NCBI RefSeq assembly: GCF_020037015.1
Contig: NZ_JAIQDE010000006.1
Span: 302,676-366,675, forward strand
DNA: 64,000 bases
Origin: Corallococcus sp. AS-1-6
GTDB taxonomy: Bacteria > Myxococcota > Myxococcia > Myxococcales > Myxococcaceae
Direction: 5' to 3'
Positions 1 through 8,733 of this stretch are shown piece by piece (within the stretch, counting starts at the first letter, position 1; every line of letters begins with the position of its first letter). The translations under genes were made by a program, and so were the position numbers. The notes beneath the pieces are model-generated. The model worked only from the letters and a program-made list of their open reading frames with translations. It ran no database searches and was not told the origin of the DNA.

Positions 1-814
1 GCTTGCGCAGCGTCTGCGCCGTGGCGGTGTCCGCCTCCGGCGCCGCCACCAGGTGGACGGCGTTGTCGCCGTTGGCCTCCGGCTGGGTGGGGCTGTTCCC
101 GGAGTAGAGGCTCTCCCCGTCCAGCGCGCCCGCGGTGGACACGCTCACGACCACGGGGGCGCCCACGTTGCCCCGGAAGAGGTTCCGCGAGAAGCCGGGC
201 AGCCGCGCCTTGTTGAAGACGAACAACCCCAGCGTGCCGCTCTTCTCCACCGTCGTGTGGGCGATCCTCACCTGGCTGCCGGCGCCCAGGTTGGAGCCCA
301 CCACCACGGCCGCCCGGGCCTCCAGCCTGCCGCCCGGCCCGTAGAAGAAGTCACAGCAGAAGGATTGCTCGCTGCCCGCGTAGGAGATGACCACGTGCTC
401 CAGCGCGTTTTCGGGGGTGTTGGACTTGAAGGCGAGCCCCTTCCAGAAGCCCGGCGTGGGCGTCGTCCCCGTGAAGGTGATGGGCGCGGCCTCGGTGCCC
501 ACCGCGTGGAGGGAGCCCGTCGCGGTGACGAGCAGTCCCGCGTCGGGGCCGAAGCGGACCACCGTGCCGGGGGCGAGGGTGAGCGCGCCGCTCACCTCCA
601 CGACGCCCGTCACCGCGTACGAGCACCGCTCCTCCCCCGGCGCCCAGGCCGTCGTGGAGGTCACGTCATTGGAGATGGTCCGGACACAGCCGCTGGGGGA
701 GGGGTCCTCGCCGGGGTCCTCCCCCGGCCCGGCCGGGTCTCCGCCGCAGGCCGCCAGGACGGAGGCCACCGCGAAGGGAAGGAGGTGAGGAAGGCCGGTC
801 AGGTATCGCGTCAT
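1..814 (-). CDS. Putative lipoprotein, 3' end outside window
   Basis: The minus-strand reading frame is open from an ATG at 814 to the window edge, giving 271 codons without a stop. The N-terminus has a basic start, a hydrophobic stretch and a lipobox-like LAAC followed by GGD, so lipidation at that Cys (about residue 23) and export are likely. A Pro/Gly/Asp-rich spacer follows. The rest is rich in Gly, Val, Thr and Asn, with short repeated beta-strand-like segments such as GVVEVSGALTLAPGTVVRFG. That pattern suggests a right-handed parallel beta-helix of the kind seen in many myxobacterial surface lipoproteins. No catalytic motif was recognised. It is transcribed divergently from the next gene. 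Export is well supported; the fold and function are inference. Confidence 0.75.
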   Translation of the reverse strand, partial: MTRYLTGLPHLLPFAVASVLAACGGDPAGPGEDPGEDPSPSGCVRTISNDVTSTTAWAPGEERCSYAVTGVVEVSGALTLAPGTVVRFGPDAGLLVTATGSLHAVGTEAAPITFTGTTPTPGFWKGLAFKSNTPENALEHVVISYAGSEQSFCCDFFYGPGGRLEARAAVVVGSNLGAGSQVRIAHTTVEKSGTLGLFVFNKARLPGFSRNLFRGNVGAPVVVSVSTAGALDGESLYSGNSPTQPEANGDNAVHLVAAPEADTATAQTLRK

Positions 815-1127
815 GAATGCCACCCAGGAAGGAGCCAGCGGCGACGGCCGCGCTCGAGCAAGGGGGATACGCCGGCCCCGGCCGCTATTCTCACGAAGCG
901 CGAAGCAGCTCCCCGGGCTCACGGTGCGCGCATGAACGCGCCCCCCTCCTCCACCGCGAGAACACATCCGCGGAGGCCGCCTGACACCCGGCTGGCCCAG
1001 GCGACTGCGCACGGGCGCACGCTCGGCGTCCGGGATGCGCGATGGCAGACAGGTGAGGGGGACTCCCCACTCCCAGCCTCGTGAAGCGTTCCGACCTTTC
1101 TGGCGTTCCTTTTCCCGGAGAACGCCC
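815..1127. other. Divergent intergenic region (313 b)
   Basis: This gap separates the minus-strand lipoprotein gene from the plus-strand gene at 1128. It must hold both promoters, but no convincing -35/-10 pair, palindrome or RNA structure was recognised. Reading frames crossing it lack myxobacterial-type codon use and a ribosome binding site. Confidence 0.5.
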
Positions 1128-1835
1128 ATGGCGCAGCATCCCGCCCCTCCGCCTCCCCTTTCCGACAGTGAGCTCCAGGTGGAGGCGGTGGCCTTCATGG
1201 AGGCCCGGGGACACTGGCTGACCGCCGTCGCGGCGCGGCGGGTGGCGGCGGTGCGCGAGTTCTTCCGGCAGCACGCCCACCTGCGGCGCGACTTCCTCCG
1301 GGAGCGGGCCGAGGAGGAGCGTCGGGAGGGGCGGCTCGCGCTGGAGCTGTTCTCCCGCGCGGTCCAGCGCGTCCGGTGGCTGCTCACCACCGGCGACGGG
1401 CCCACCACGCGCATCCACGGCGCGGAGGCCGGGCGCGACCTGGGCCTGCTGTTCGCGGGCACCGACTCCGGACTGGATGGCCTGACGTCGGAGCAGGAGC
1501 AGCGCTGGAACCTCAACCACCCGCACCCGCTCCCGCCCACCGGCTTTCGCACCCGCCGGCTCGACGACGACGGCCCTCGGGAGGATCCGACGCACCACCT
1601 GGCCTTCTACGCGATGTTCGGCGCCTCCAACGACAGCTCTCCCGAAGCGCAGTGGAACAAGCTGATGGGCACGCTCGGCGACCTGGGCCCTCCGGAGGAT
1701 CAACACCTGGCCTGGGACGGCATCGACCTGGGGCGCCAGTTGGGCGACCCGCGCTTCGACGTGAATGCCTGGCTCTGGAAGACCGTGGGGGACACGGCCC
1801 AGGTCCCGCGGGCCGCGGAGGCGGTCGCGGGCTGA
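1128..1835 (+). CDS. Hypothetical protein, 235 aa
   Basis: The function was not recognised. The ATG at 1128 is preceded by GGAG 7 bases upstream, so it is preferred over an in-frame start at 1035. The protein is soluble, with no signal peptide or membrane segment. An Arg/Glu-rich helical segment (about residues 35-90) is followed by a charged half with many Asp, His and Trp. The segment near residue 160 reads HHLAFYAMFGASNDSS and could be part of a conserved core. The gene ends 7 bases before the GTPase gene start and probably shares its transcript. Codon use matches its neighbours, so it is a real gene. Confidence 0.7.
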   Translation: MAQHPAPPPPLSDSELQVEAVAFMEARGHWLTAVAARRVAAVREFFRQHAHLRRDFLRERAEEERREGRLALELFSRAVQRVRWLLTTGDGPTTRIHGAEAGRDLGLLFAGTDSGLDGLTSEQEQRWNLNHPHPLPPTGFRTRRLDDDGPREDPTHHLAFYAMFGASNDSSPEAQWNKLMGTLGDLGPPEDQHLAWDGIDLGRQLGDPRFDVNAWLWKTVGDTAQVPRAAEAVAG

Positions 1836-1842
1836 AGGGGGA

Positions 1843-3624
1843 ATGCACGCTGGCGCACCGTCACCGCACATCCCGGTAGCCAGCACGCGCGCGCCACGCC
1901 ACGCTGGCCCCTCCGTGGACGACACCCGCCTCCCCGACCCCGAAGCCCTCCGCCCGCTGCTCACCGACGCGCTGTCGCTGCCCGCGCTCCAGCCCCATGG
2001 CCCGCGCCTGGAGCGGCTCCTGGAGGACTACGCGCGGGGCGTGGCCCGGAAGGACGCGCCGCTCGTCGTCGCGCTGGTGGGCGCCACCGGCGCGGGCAAG
2101 TCCACCCTGCTCAACGCCCTCTCCGGGCAGAACCTCTCCCGCGAGGGCGTGGACCGCCCCACCAGCACCGCCTCCACCCTCTTCGCGCCGGAGGGCACGG
2201 CCACGGACGAGCTGGCCCGCACCGGCGCGCGCGTGGTGCGCTACACGCCCGGGCCCCAGGGGCTGTGGAGCGGCCAGGTCTTCATCGACACGCCGGACCT
2301 GAACAGCGTGGCCACCCAGCACCGCGACGTCGCGCGCGCCGCGCTGGACAAGGCGGACGTGGCGCTCGTGGTCATGCACCGGGGCAGCGTGGCGGAGGCC
2401 ACCCAGGTGGAGTTCCTCACCGAGTTCGCCCGCCGCCGCGCGCTCGTCTTCATCCTCAACTTCGCGGACGAGCTGTCCGCCGAGTCGCGCGAAGCGCTGA
2501 AGTCCCAGGTCCGCCGCGTGGCCACCCAGCACTACGGCCTGGCCGCGGAGGACGTGCCCGTCTTCGCCATCAGCGCGAGGGCCGCGAAGGACGGCCAGGA
2601 CGTCTCCGGCGAGTTCGGCCCGCTCCTCTTCCACCTGCGCGGGCTGGCCACCCAGGCCGTGGCCGCGCGCGTGCGCCACACCAACGCCCTGGGCGCGCTG
2701 GAGGAGCTGGCCTCCACCGTCCAGAAGGCGCTCGACGACACGGACGCGCTGCTCGCGAGGACGCGCACCGCGCTGGACGCGGGGCTCGCGCGCGCGGCGC
2801 AGGCGCTCCAGGCGGACTTCGACGCGCGGCTGTCCCTGGCCCACGGGCACCTGGCGTCGGAGGTCCGCAGGCAGGCCGCGGGCCGCTTCTGGGGCCCCGC
2901 CGCGTGGGGGCTGCGGCTGTCGTTGTGGGGGGCGTCCGGGATGGGCGTGGGGGCGCTCGTCGCGCGCCGCAGCCTGCCCGCGGGGCTCGCGGTGGCGGCG
3001 GCCTCCACGGTGGTGGACGCGGTGAGGGACCGCACCCGCGCCCGCGCCGCGGAGGTGGCCGTGGTGGAGCCCTTCGAGGACGACTTCCTCGCGGAGTCCG
3101 CCGCGCGCACCGCCCTGGCGGAGGCGCGCAGCGTGGCGCGCACGCAGGGCCTGGAGGCGGAAGCGCTGGGCGTGCCGGACGTGGAGGTGATGCTGGCGGA
3201 GCTGCGCGTGGCCCGCGCGGGCGCCTGGCGCTACACGGCCTCCACCGCCGTCGCGGAGGCCGTGGCCCGCTGGTGGCGCACGGCCCGGTGGCTGGTGCTG
3301 CCGCTCATCAACCTGCCCCTGCTGGCGCTGCTGGGGCACGTGGGCTACCGCGTGGTGCGCGGCTACGTCGAAGGCCCCCTGCTGCCGTTGGAGTACTTCG
3401 TCAACGCGGGGGCCTTCTTCGGGCTGCTCGCGGGCGCCGGAGCGCTGCTCGCGTCAGCGAGTCTCGTCGGAGCCGCTCGCCATGCGGGGCGCGCGGGCCG
3501 GAGCCGGTTTGTCGAGGCCCTCGCCGCCCTGGGCGGGAGGCTGGGAGAGGCCGTCGATGATGGACTTGGCACCGGGCGGCAGGCCGCGCGTCGCATCCTG
3601 GAGCGGATTCGCGCTGTCGGGTGA
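1843..3624 (+). CDS. Dynamin/Era-like GTPase with C-terminal membrane segments
   Basis: A 593-residue P-loop GTPase. G1 is GATGAGKS (residues 80-87), a conserved Thr region lies near PTSTAST, G3 is DTPD (149-152) and the G4 position is a divergent NFAD (206-209) instead of NKxD. After about residue 290 comes a long helical region. Two or three hydrophobic segments follow (around residues 345-385, 475-495 and 520-545), so the protein probably sits at the inner membrane. This layout recalls bacterial dynamin-like or YfjP-type GTPases, but the exact family is not certain. The ATG at 1843 was chosen because AAGGGGGA precedes it and it begins just after the upstream stop at 1835. The last 171 bases overlap the convergent peptidase gene. 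Confidence 0.75.
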   Translation: MHAGAPSPHIPVASTRAPRHAGPSVDDTRLPDPEALRPLLTDALSLPALQPHGPRLERLLEDYARGVARKDAPLVVALVGATGAGKSTLLNALSGQNLSREGVDRPTSTASTLFAPEGTATDELARTGARVVRYTPGPQGLWSGQVFIDTPDLNSVATQHRDVARAALDKADVALVVMHRGSVAEATQVEFLTEFARRRALVFILNFADELSAESREALKSQVRRVATQHYGLAAEDVPVFAISARAAKDGQDVSGEFGPLLFHLRGLATQAVAARVRHTNALGALEELASTVQKALDDTDALLARTRTALDAGLARAAQALQADFDARLSLAHGHLASEVRRQAAGRFWGPAAWGLRLSLWGASGMGVGALVARRSLPAGLAVAAASTVVDAVRDRTRARAAEVAVVEPFEDDFLAESAARTALAEARSVARTQGLEAEALGVPDVEVMLAELRVARAGAWRYTASTAVAEAVARWWRTARWLVLPLINLPLLALLGHVGYRVVRGYVEGPLLPLEYFVNAGAFFGLLAGAGALLASASLVGAARHAGRAGRSRFVEALAALGGRLGEAVDDGLGTGRQAARRILERIRAVG

Positions 3625-4302
3625 CATGGACATGACGGCCTGGCCCGGGACGTGGACGCCGCCGTTGGAGGCCATCATCGGCTGCGCGGAGTCCTTGCAC
3701 AGCGGCGCCGACACCAGCGTGTCACGCACCGGGTCGCCATAGCCCACGATGCGCGCGGGCACGGAGGGGTTGTTCCACCCGGCGCCCTGCTCCTTGGCGA
3801 CCTTGAAGTGCAGGTGCGCGCCGCACGCCCAGCCCGTGGCGCCGGAGAAGCCGATGAGCTGGCCCTCCTTCACCTTCTCACCGGCCTTCACCACCACGGC
3901 GCTGAAGTGCAGGTACTGCGTCTCCAGCCCGTCGCCGTGGGAGATGACGACGTAGTTGGCCAGCGGCGCGAACTGCTCGCCGCACCCGCCCTGCCTGCTG
4001 TCACCGCGCGCCATGCGCACGACGCCGTCATGCGCCGCCACGATGGGCGTGCCTTCCGGCATCCGGAAGTCCCACGCGAACGTGTCGTTGTGCTGGTGGC
4101 TGCCCGTCTCATGGCCCTGGCTCACCGTGTAGATGCGGCCACACGCGAAGGGCACGCCCACCTCGGGCATGTTCGCGGCCGCCGTGGCGGAGGGAGGGAG
4201 AACAGGCGCCGAAGCGAGGAGGGAGCCGACGAAAAGAGCGGAGATGTTCATATCGGGGCGGGCGGACAACCAGCGCAAGTGCTTGCGGTATTTCCCAGAC
4301 AT
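3454..4302 (-). CDS. M23-family (LytM/peptidoglycan endopeptidase-like) exported protein
   Basis: A 282-residue exported protein with a LytM/M23 core. The zinc-site pattern is visible as H71 and D78 (HNDTFAWD) and as H163 with H165 in HLHF; YLHF near 132 is also typical. The usual role is cutting peptide cross-links of peptidoglycan, or serving as a binding or activator domain. The ATG at 4302 gives a short basic leader before a hydrophobic stretch. An internal ATG at 4251 (MNISALFVGSLLAS) gives a cleaner signal peptide and may be the true start; neither has a strong ribosome binding site. The C-terminal 55 residues are Pro/Ala/Gly-rich and are encoded entirely within the overlap with the convergent GTPase gene. 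Confidence 0.82.
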   Translation of the reverse strand: MSGKYRKHLRWLSARPDMNISALFVGSLLASAPVLPPSATAAANMPEVGVPFACGRIYTVSQGHETGSHQHNDTFAWDFRMPEGTPIVAAHDGVVRMARGDSRQGGCGEQFAPLANYVVISHGDGLETQYLHFSAVVVKAGEKVKEGQLIGFSGATGWACGAHLHFKVAKEQGAGWNNPSVPARIVGYGDPVRDTLVSAPLCKDSAQPMMASNGGVHVPGQAVMSMSPDSANPLQDATRGLPPGAKSIIDGLSQPPAQGGEGLDKPAPARAPRMASGSDETR

Positions 4303-4575
4303 TTTTGCCTGATCCCGAACGGATCACTAGCAGCCGAGCCGCGCCCCGCTCTGTCTCAAGGGGGCGATTCTTGACCACACTCCAGAGGGGAGATGTATCA
4401 AAAGCACAGGAGCGCCTGGCTCCCTGCCTGTCCAGTTGGCGGGCTTTGCGTCTCTCGAGCCTTGCCGCTCCAATGCCTGTCACCTGACCGGCCTTGAAGA
4501 CAGACGCCCGCCTGCACGGACGCCCCACGGGCAGGCCTGGACGGCGGTGGTCCGGCACCCCGGAAGGCCCCTTCC
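4303..4575. other. Divergent intergenic region upstream of tetR operator
   Basis: Together with the operator and leader at 4576-4620 this makes a 318-base gap between the peptidase gene (minus) and the tetR-family gene (plus). No gene is supported. A short GGAGC/GCTCC inverted repeat lies near 4410, without further support. Confidence 0.4.
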
Positions 4576-4597
4576 AAAAAGTGACTGGTCACTTTTT
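4576..4597. promoter_or_regulatory. Perfect palindrome, likely TetR-family operator
   Basis: Arms AAAAAGTGAC and GTCACTTTTT are perfectly complementary over 10 bp, around a 2-base centre TG. The site ends 23 bases before the ATG of the TetR-family gene. Its size and symmetry suit a TetR dimer, so autoregulation is the simplest reading. It is also the most AT-rich run in this neighbourhood. Confidence 0.8.
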
Positions 4598-4620
4598 AAG
4601 TTGGCGGTTATCGTCCCGGC

Positions 4621-5268
4621 ATGTCCCCGAAGTCCGCCCCCAGGAAGGCCGCGGCCCCGGCGCGCCGCACGCAGGCGGAGCGCCGCGAGTCGACGCGCCG
4701 CAAGCTGCTGGACGCCACCATCGAGGCGCTGGTGGAGCAGGGCTACGCGCGGCTGACGACGGTGGAGGTGGCGAAGCGGGCGGGCGTGTCGCAGGGGGCG
4801 CTGTTCACGCACTTCGAGACGAAGGAGGAGCTGCTCGCGGTGGCGGTGGAGCACCTCTTCCCGCGCCTCATCCAGGACTTCCTCGCGGGCGTGGGCGCGC
4901 GTCCGTCCGGGAAGGACCGGGTGGGGGCGGCGGTGGACATGCTGTGGGCCGCGTACCAGCGGCCGGAGCTCCAGGCCGCCATCGAGCTGTACGTCGCGGC
5001 GCGCACCAGCCCGGAGCTGCAGAGGGCGCTGGCGGCGGTGGACGGTCCGCACCGCCAGAACATGCGCCGCGTGGCGCGCGAGCTGTTCCCGGACGTGGCC
5101 GCCACGCACCCGGACTTCGACGACGTGGTGGAGCTGGCGCTGGACGCGGTGCAGGGCGCGGCGGTGGGTGGGGCCGCCCGTCCGGAGGACCCGGCGCACC
5201 GCCGCATGCTGGACACGCTGGCGCGCTTCATGCGCGTCGCGTTCGCCCCACCGCACCCGAAGGTCTGA
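4621..5268 (+). CDS. TetR/AcrR-family transcriptional regulator
   Basis: A 215-residue regulator. After a basic tail (residues 1-22) comes the TetR helix-turn-helix: RRKLLDATIEALVEQGYARLT, then VEVAKRAGVSQGALFTHFETKEELL (about residues 25-75). The C-terminal helical ligand domain cannot be assigned a ligand by reading. A perfect 10-bp-arm palindrome lies just upstream, consistent with self-repression. The next gene, a sterol-desaturase-family enzyme, starts 20 bases downstream behind a strong AGGAGG, so the pair is probably one operon and the regulator probably responds to a lipid or hydrophobic compound (inference). Confidence 0.9.
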   Translation: MSPKSAPRKAAAPARRTQAERRESTRRKLLDATIEALVEQGYARLTTVEVAKRAGVSQGALFTHFETKEELLAVAVEHLFPRLIQDFLAGVGARPSGKDRVGAAVDMLWAAYQRPELQAAIELYVAARTSPELQRALAAVDGPHRQNMRRVARELFPDVAATHPDFDDVVELALDAVQGAAVGGAARPEDPAHRRMLDTLARFMRVAFAPPHPKV

Positions 5269-5288
5269 TTCGCAGGAGGTCCGCAGCC

Positions 5289-6188
5289 ATGGACATGTCG
5301 CACATCCCCGACCTCATCACCCCGGCCATCCCGGTGTTCGTCATCACCGTCATCGCCGAGGCGCTCTGGGTGCGAAAGCTGCGGCGGGAGCGCGGCGAGC
5401 ACATCAAGGGCCACACGTGGAAGGACACGCTGGCCAGCCTCTCCATGGGGCTGGGCAACGTGGCGGTGAGCGTGTTCTGGAAGGGCGTGGCGTTCGCGGG
5501 CTACGCGGCGCTCTACCACCTGACGCCCCTGCGCCTGGGCCACGGGCTGGTGGCGTGGGTGCTGCTCTTCTTCCTGGAGGACCTCTGCTACTACGCGTTC
5601 CACCGCGTCCACCATGAGAGCCGCTTCTTCTGGGCGTCGCACGTGGTGCACCACTCCAGCCAGCACTACAACCTGTCCACGGCGCTGCGGCAGACGTGGA
5701 CGCCGATGACGGGCTGGGTGTTCTGGGCGCCGCTGGCGCTGCTGGGCTTCTCCCCGGAGATGATCGTCACGCAGCAGGCGGTGAGCCTGCTGTACCAGTA
5801 CTGGATCCACACGGAGGCCATCGACCGGCTGCCGCGTCCCATCGAGTGGCTGTTCAACACGCCCTCGCACCACCGCGCGCACCACGCGTCCAACGCGGCG
5901 TACATCGACGTGAACTACGCGGGCATCCTCATCCTCTGGGACCGGCTCTTCGGCACGTTCGTCCCGGAGACCGAGCGCCCCATCTACGGGCTGACGAAGA
6001 ACCTGACCACGCACAACCCGGTGCGCATCGCGTTCCACGAGTTCGCCGCCATCGCGAGGGACGCGGCCCGCCCCGGACCGCTGAGCCAGCGGCTGGGCTA
6101 CATCTTCCGCAACCCGGCCTGGAAGCCCAAGGGAGCCCTGCCGGCGCCGGAGCCCGCGTCCGTGGAGGCCGCGCACCCGGCACCGTAG
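5289..6188 (+). CDS. Sterol desaturase / fatty acid hydroxylase superfamily membrane protein
   Basis: A 299-residue integral membrane di-iron oxygenase of the sterol desaturase family. The His boxes are visible: HRVHH, then HVVHHSSQHYN, then HHRAHH. These coordinate the two irons that activate oxygen for C-H hydroxylation or desaturation of a lipid. Hydrophobic segments lie near residues 10-30, 60-85, 95-115 and 150-175. The ATG at 5289 follows AGGAGG at 5274-5279. The C-terminus is Pro/Ala-rich. It lies 20 bases after the TetR-family gene, whose operator probably controls both. The substrate cannot be read from sequence; myxobacteria make sterols, unusual fatty acids and ether lipids, any of which could be the target. 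Confidence 0.88.
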   Translation: MDMSHIPDLITPAIPVFVITVIAEALWVRKLRRERGEHIKGHTWKDTLASLSMGLGNVAVSVFWKGVAFAGYAALYHLTPLRLGHGLVAWVLLFFLEDLCYYAFHRVHHESRFFWASHVVHHSSQHYNLSTALRQTWTPMTGWVFWAPLALLGFSPEMIVTQQAVSLLYQYWIHTEAIDRLPRPIEWLFNTPSHHRAHHASNAAYIDVNYAGILILWDRLFGTFVPETERPIYGLTKNLTTHNPVRIAFHEFAAIARDAARPGPLSQRLGYIFRNPAWKPKGALPAPEPASVEAAHPAP

Positions 6189-6350
6189 GGACCGCGCGCC
6201 TCCGGGTGGAGGACAGAAGCGACGTCCAGGCAACGCGGCGCGCGACATCGTTGCGTCCGGGCCGTGCGGGCCTTGCTACGGTGCGCCGCGACGGTCGGTT
6301 CTGGCGGGCGCCGCGCATGAGGTCGGCGCCCCTTGCAAGGGAGTCGGATC

Positions 6351-7940
6351 ATGACGGAGCGCGAGTTGTGGGAGCGGTACCAGCGGCACCTGTGCGTCGT
6401 CCCCTCCGTGGGGCTCACGCTGGACATCTCCCGCATGAACTTCGGCGCGGACTTCCTGGACGGGATGCGCCCGCGCATGGACGCGGCGTTCCAGGCCATG
6501 GACGCGCTGGAGAAGGGCGCCATCGCCAACCCGGATGAGAAGCGCCGCGTGGGCCACTACTGGCTGCGCGCCCCGGAGCTGGCGCCGGACGCGGAGCTGA
6601 AGACGGCCATCACGGACATGCAGGCCCAGGTGGCCGCGTTCGCGAAGGACGTGCACGCGGGCAAGGTGAAGCCCGCGAAGGCCGCGAGGTTCACGCAGGT
6701 GCTCATCGTCGGCATCGGCGGCTCCGCGCTGGGCCCGCAGTTGGTGGCGGACGCGCTGGGCAGCGGCCGGGACGCCATGCAGGTGCACTTCCTGGACAAC
6801 ACCGACCCGGACGGGATGGACCGGGTCCTCAACGGCCTGGGCGAGCGGCTGGCGGAGACGCTCACCGTCGTCATCAGCAAGTCCGGCGGCACCAAGGAGA
6901 CGCGCAACGGCATGCTGGAGGCGCAGGCCGCCTACGAGCAGCGCGGCCTGGACTTCGGCGCGCACGCGGTCGCGGTGACGGGCGACGGCAGCGAGCTGGA
7001 CACCTACGCCAGGGGCCACCAGTGGCTGCGCACCTTCCCCATGTGGGACTGGGTTGGCGGGCGCACGTCGGTGATGTCGGCGGTGGGGCTCTTGCCGGCC
7101 TGGTTGCAGGGGCTGGACGTGGACGGCTTCCTCGCGGGCGCGAAGGCCATGGACGCGGCGACGCGCGCGCGTGACGTGGCGGCGAACCCGGCGGCGCTGC
7201 TCGCGCTGATGTGGTTCCACGCGGGCGGCGGCAAGGGCCAGAAGGACATGGTCATCCTGCCGTACAAGGACCGGCTGATGCTGATGTCCAAGTACCTCCA
7301 GCAGTTGGTGATGGAGTCGCTGGGCAAGGAGCTGTCGCTGGACGGCCAGGTGGTGAACCAGGGCATCGCCGTCTACGGCAACAAGGGCTCCACGGATCAG
7401 CACGCCTACGTGCAGCAGTTGCGCGAGGGCGTGAACAACTTCTTCGTCACCTTCGTGGAGGTGCTGAAGGACCGGGACGGGAAGTCCCTGGCGGTGGAGG
7501 GTGACAACACCAGCGGCGACTACCTGCTGGGGTTCCTGCTGGGCACGCGCCGGGCGCTGTTCGAGAAGGGCCGCGAGTCGATGACGCTCACCGTGCCGGA
7601 CGTGAGCGCGCGCACCGTGGGGGCGCTGATCGCCCTGTACGAGCGCGCGGTGGGCCTCTACGCGAGCCTGGTGAACATCAACGCCTATCACCAGCCGGGC
7701 GTGGAGGCGGGCAAGAAGGCCGCGGGGCGCGTGCTGGAGCTCCAGGGCAAGCTGCTCGCGAAGCTGAAGGCGGCGAAGGCGGAGGCGCGGTCGGCGGAGC
7801 AGTGGGCGCAGGACCTTGGCGCGGCGGACGAGGTGGAGACGGTGTTCAAGCTGCTGGAGCACCTGTCCGCGAACGGCGACCACGGCGTGAAGCGCTCGGG
7901 CGGCGCGCGTCCGGCGGAGGCCCGCTTCCAGGCCGGGTGA
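6351..7940 (+). CDS. pgi: Glucose-6-phosphate isomerase
   Basis: A 529-residue phosphoglucose isomerase, interconverting glucose-6-phosphate and fructose-6-phosphate in the cytoplasm. Family motifs are clear: [10 protein letters not shown] (121-130), SKSGGTKET (176-184), [21 protein letters not shown], and the C-terminal helical region. The ATG at 6351 is preceded by AAGGGAG. It lacks the extra N-terminal portion of long eukaryotic-like Pgi and matches the length of deltaproteobacterial enzymes. It appears monocistronic: 162 bases separate it from the desaturase gene, and a GC hairpin follows its stop. Confidence 0.95.
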   Translation: MTERELWERYQRHLCVVPSVGLTLDISRMNFGADFLDGMRPRMDAAFQAMDALEKGAIANPDEKRRVGHYWLRAPELAPDAELKTAITDMQAQVAAFAKDVHAGKVKPAKAARFTQVLIVGIGGSALGPQLVADALGSGRDAMQVHFLDNTDPDGMDRVLNGLGERLAETLTVVISKSGGTKETRNGMLEAQAAYEQRGLDFGAHAVAVTGDGSELDTYARGHQWLRTFPMWDWVGGRTSVMSAVGLLPAWLQGLDVDGFLAGAKAMDAATRARDVAANPAALLALMWFHAGGGKGQKDMVILPYKDRLMLMSKYLQQLVMESLGKELSLDGQVVNQGIAVYGNKGSTDQHAYVQQLREGVNNFFVTFVEVLKDRDGKSLAVEGDNTSGDYLLGFLLGTRRALFEKGRESMTLTVPDVSARTVGALIALYERAVGLYASLVNINAYHQPGVEAGKKAAGRVLELQGKLLAKLKAAKAEARSAEQWAQDLGAADEVETVFKLLEHLSANGDHGVKRSGGARPAEARFQAG

Positions 7941-7946
7941 CAAAGC

Positions 7947-7964
7947 CCTGCCCGCGGGGGCAGG
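7947..7964 (+). terminator. GC-rich hairpin after pgi
   Basis: Arms CCTGCCC and GGGCAGG with a 4-base loop GCGG begin 7 bases after the pgi stop. There is no T run, so this is either a weak intrinsic terminator or an RNA 3'-end stabiliser. Confidence 0.45.
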
Positions 7965-8094
7965 CACCGCTCCCGCGTCCGGCGAGGCCCGGACTGCCCC
8001 GGGGTCGACACCTTCATGGCCCCGGGCGGACGGGATGTGGAGGGTCCGGGGGGGTTCCATCCTGAAGGCACGACATCCCCCAGGTGCCCTCTCG

Positions 8095-8676
8095 ATGAAA
8101 CCCTCCTCCGCCTTCCTGCTGGCCCCTCCCGTCCCCTCTCAAGAAGCCGAAGACCCGTGGCGCTTCGACGCGCTGGGCTGCGTGCGCAGCCGCTACGACG
8201 TCACCATCGACTCGCTCCCCCGCGCGCGCTACCGCTCCGGCCTGGAGATTGGGGGCGCCACCGGCCTGCTCACGGAGAAGCTCCAGGCGCGCTGTGAGGC
8301 CCTGCTCTCCCTGGAGACCTCCGAGTCCGCCCAGGCCCGCGCCATCCACCGCTGCCGCCACCTGTCCCACGTGCGCTTCGAGCGCATGAACGTGCCGGAC
8401 CGCTACCCCGAGCAGACCTTCGACCTCACCCTCGTGTCCGGGCGCGGCGCCTACTGGAGCCTCCCGGAGCTGGCGCTCGCGCAGCAGCGCATCCTGGAGC
8501 ACCTGGAGCCCGGCGGGCACCTGGTCCTGGTGCACTGGACCGGCCAGACGCGCGACATGCGCTGCGGCGGCCACGAGGTCCATGACGCCTTCCGCCAGCT
8601 CACCCCCAGGCACCTGCGCCACCTGCGCGGCGAGATGGAGGGCACCTGGCGCCTGGACATCTTCGAGCGGCTTTGA
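8095..8676 (+). CDS. NodS-like SAM-dependent methyltransferase
   Basis: A 193-residue class I methyltransferase. The SAM-binding motif I is EIGGATG (51-57), and an acidic residue after the next strand is E in LLSLETSES. The signature EDPWRFDALGC...RYRSGLEIG, then FDLTLVSGRGAYW, is that of the NodS / small-molecule N-methyltransferase group. The ATG at 8095 places the DPW motif at residues 20-22, as usual for the family. NodS itself methylates an amino sugar of Nod factor; here the substrate is unknown. It is followed after 57 bases by an SDR gene on the same strand. Confidence 0.8.
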   Translation: MKPSSAFLLAPPVPSQEAEDPWRFDALGCVRSRYDVTIDSLPRARYRSGLEIGGATGLLTEKLQARCEALLSLETSESAQARAIHRCRHLSHVRFERMNVPDRYPEQTFDLTLVSGRGAYWSLPELALAQQRILEHLEPGGHLVLVHWTGQTRDMRCGGHEVHDAFRQLTPRHLRHLRGEMEGTWRLDIFERL

Positions 8677-8733
8677 ACGCCCCGGGTGAATCCCGTCCCC
8701 CACCCGGCCCTGGCCGGCGGTAGAAGGGGCGGC

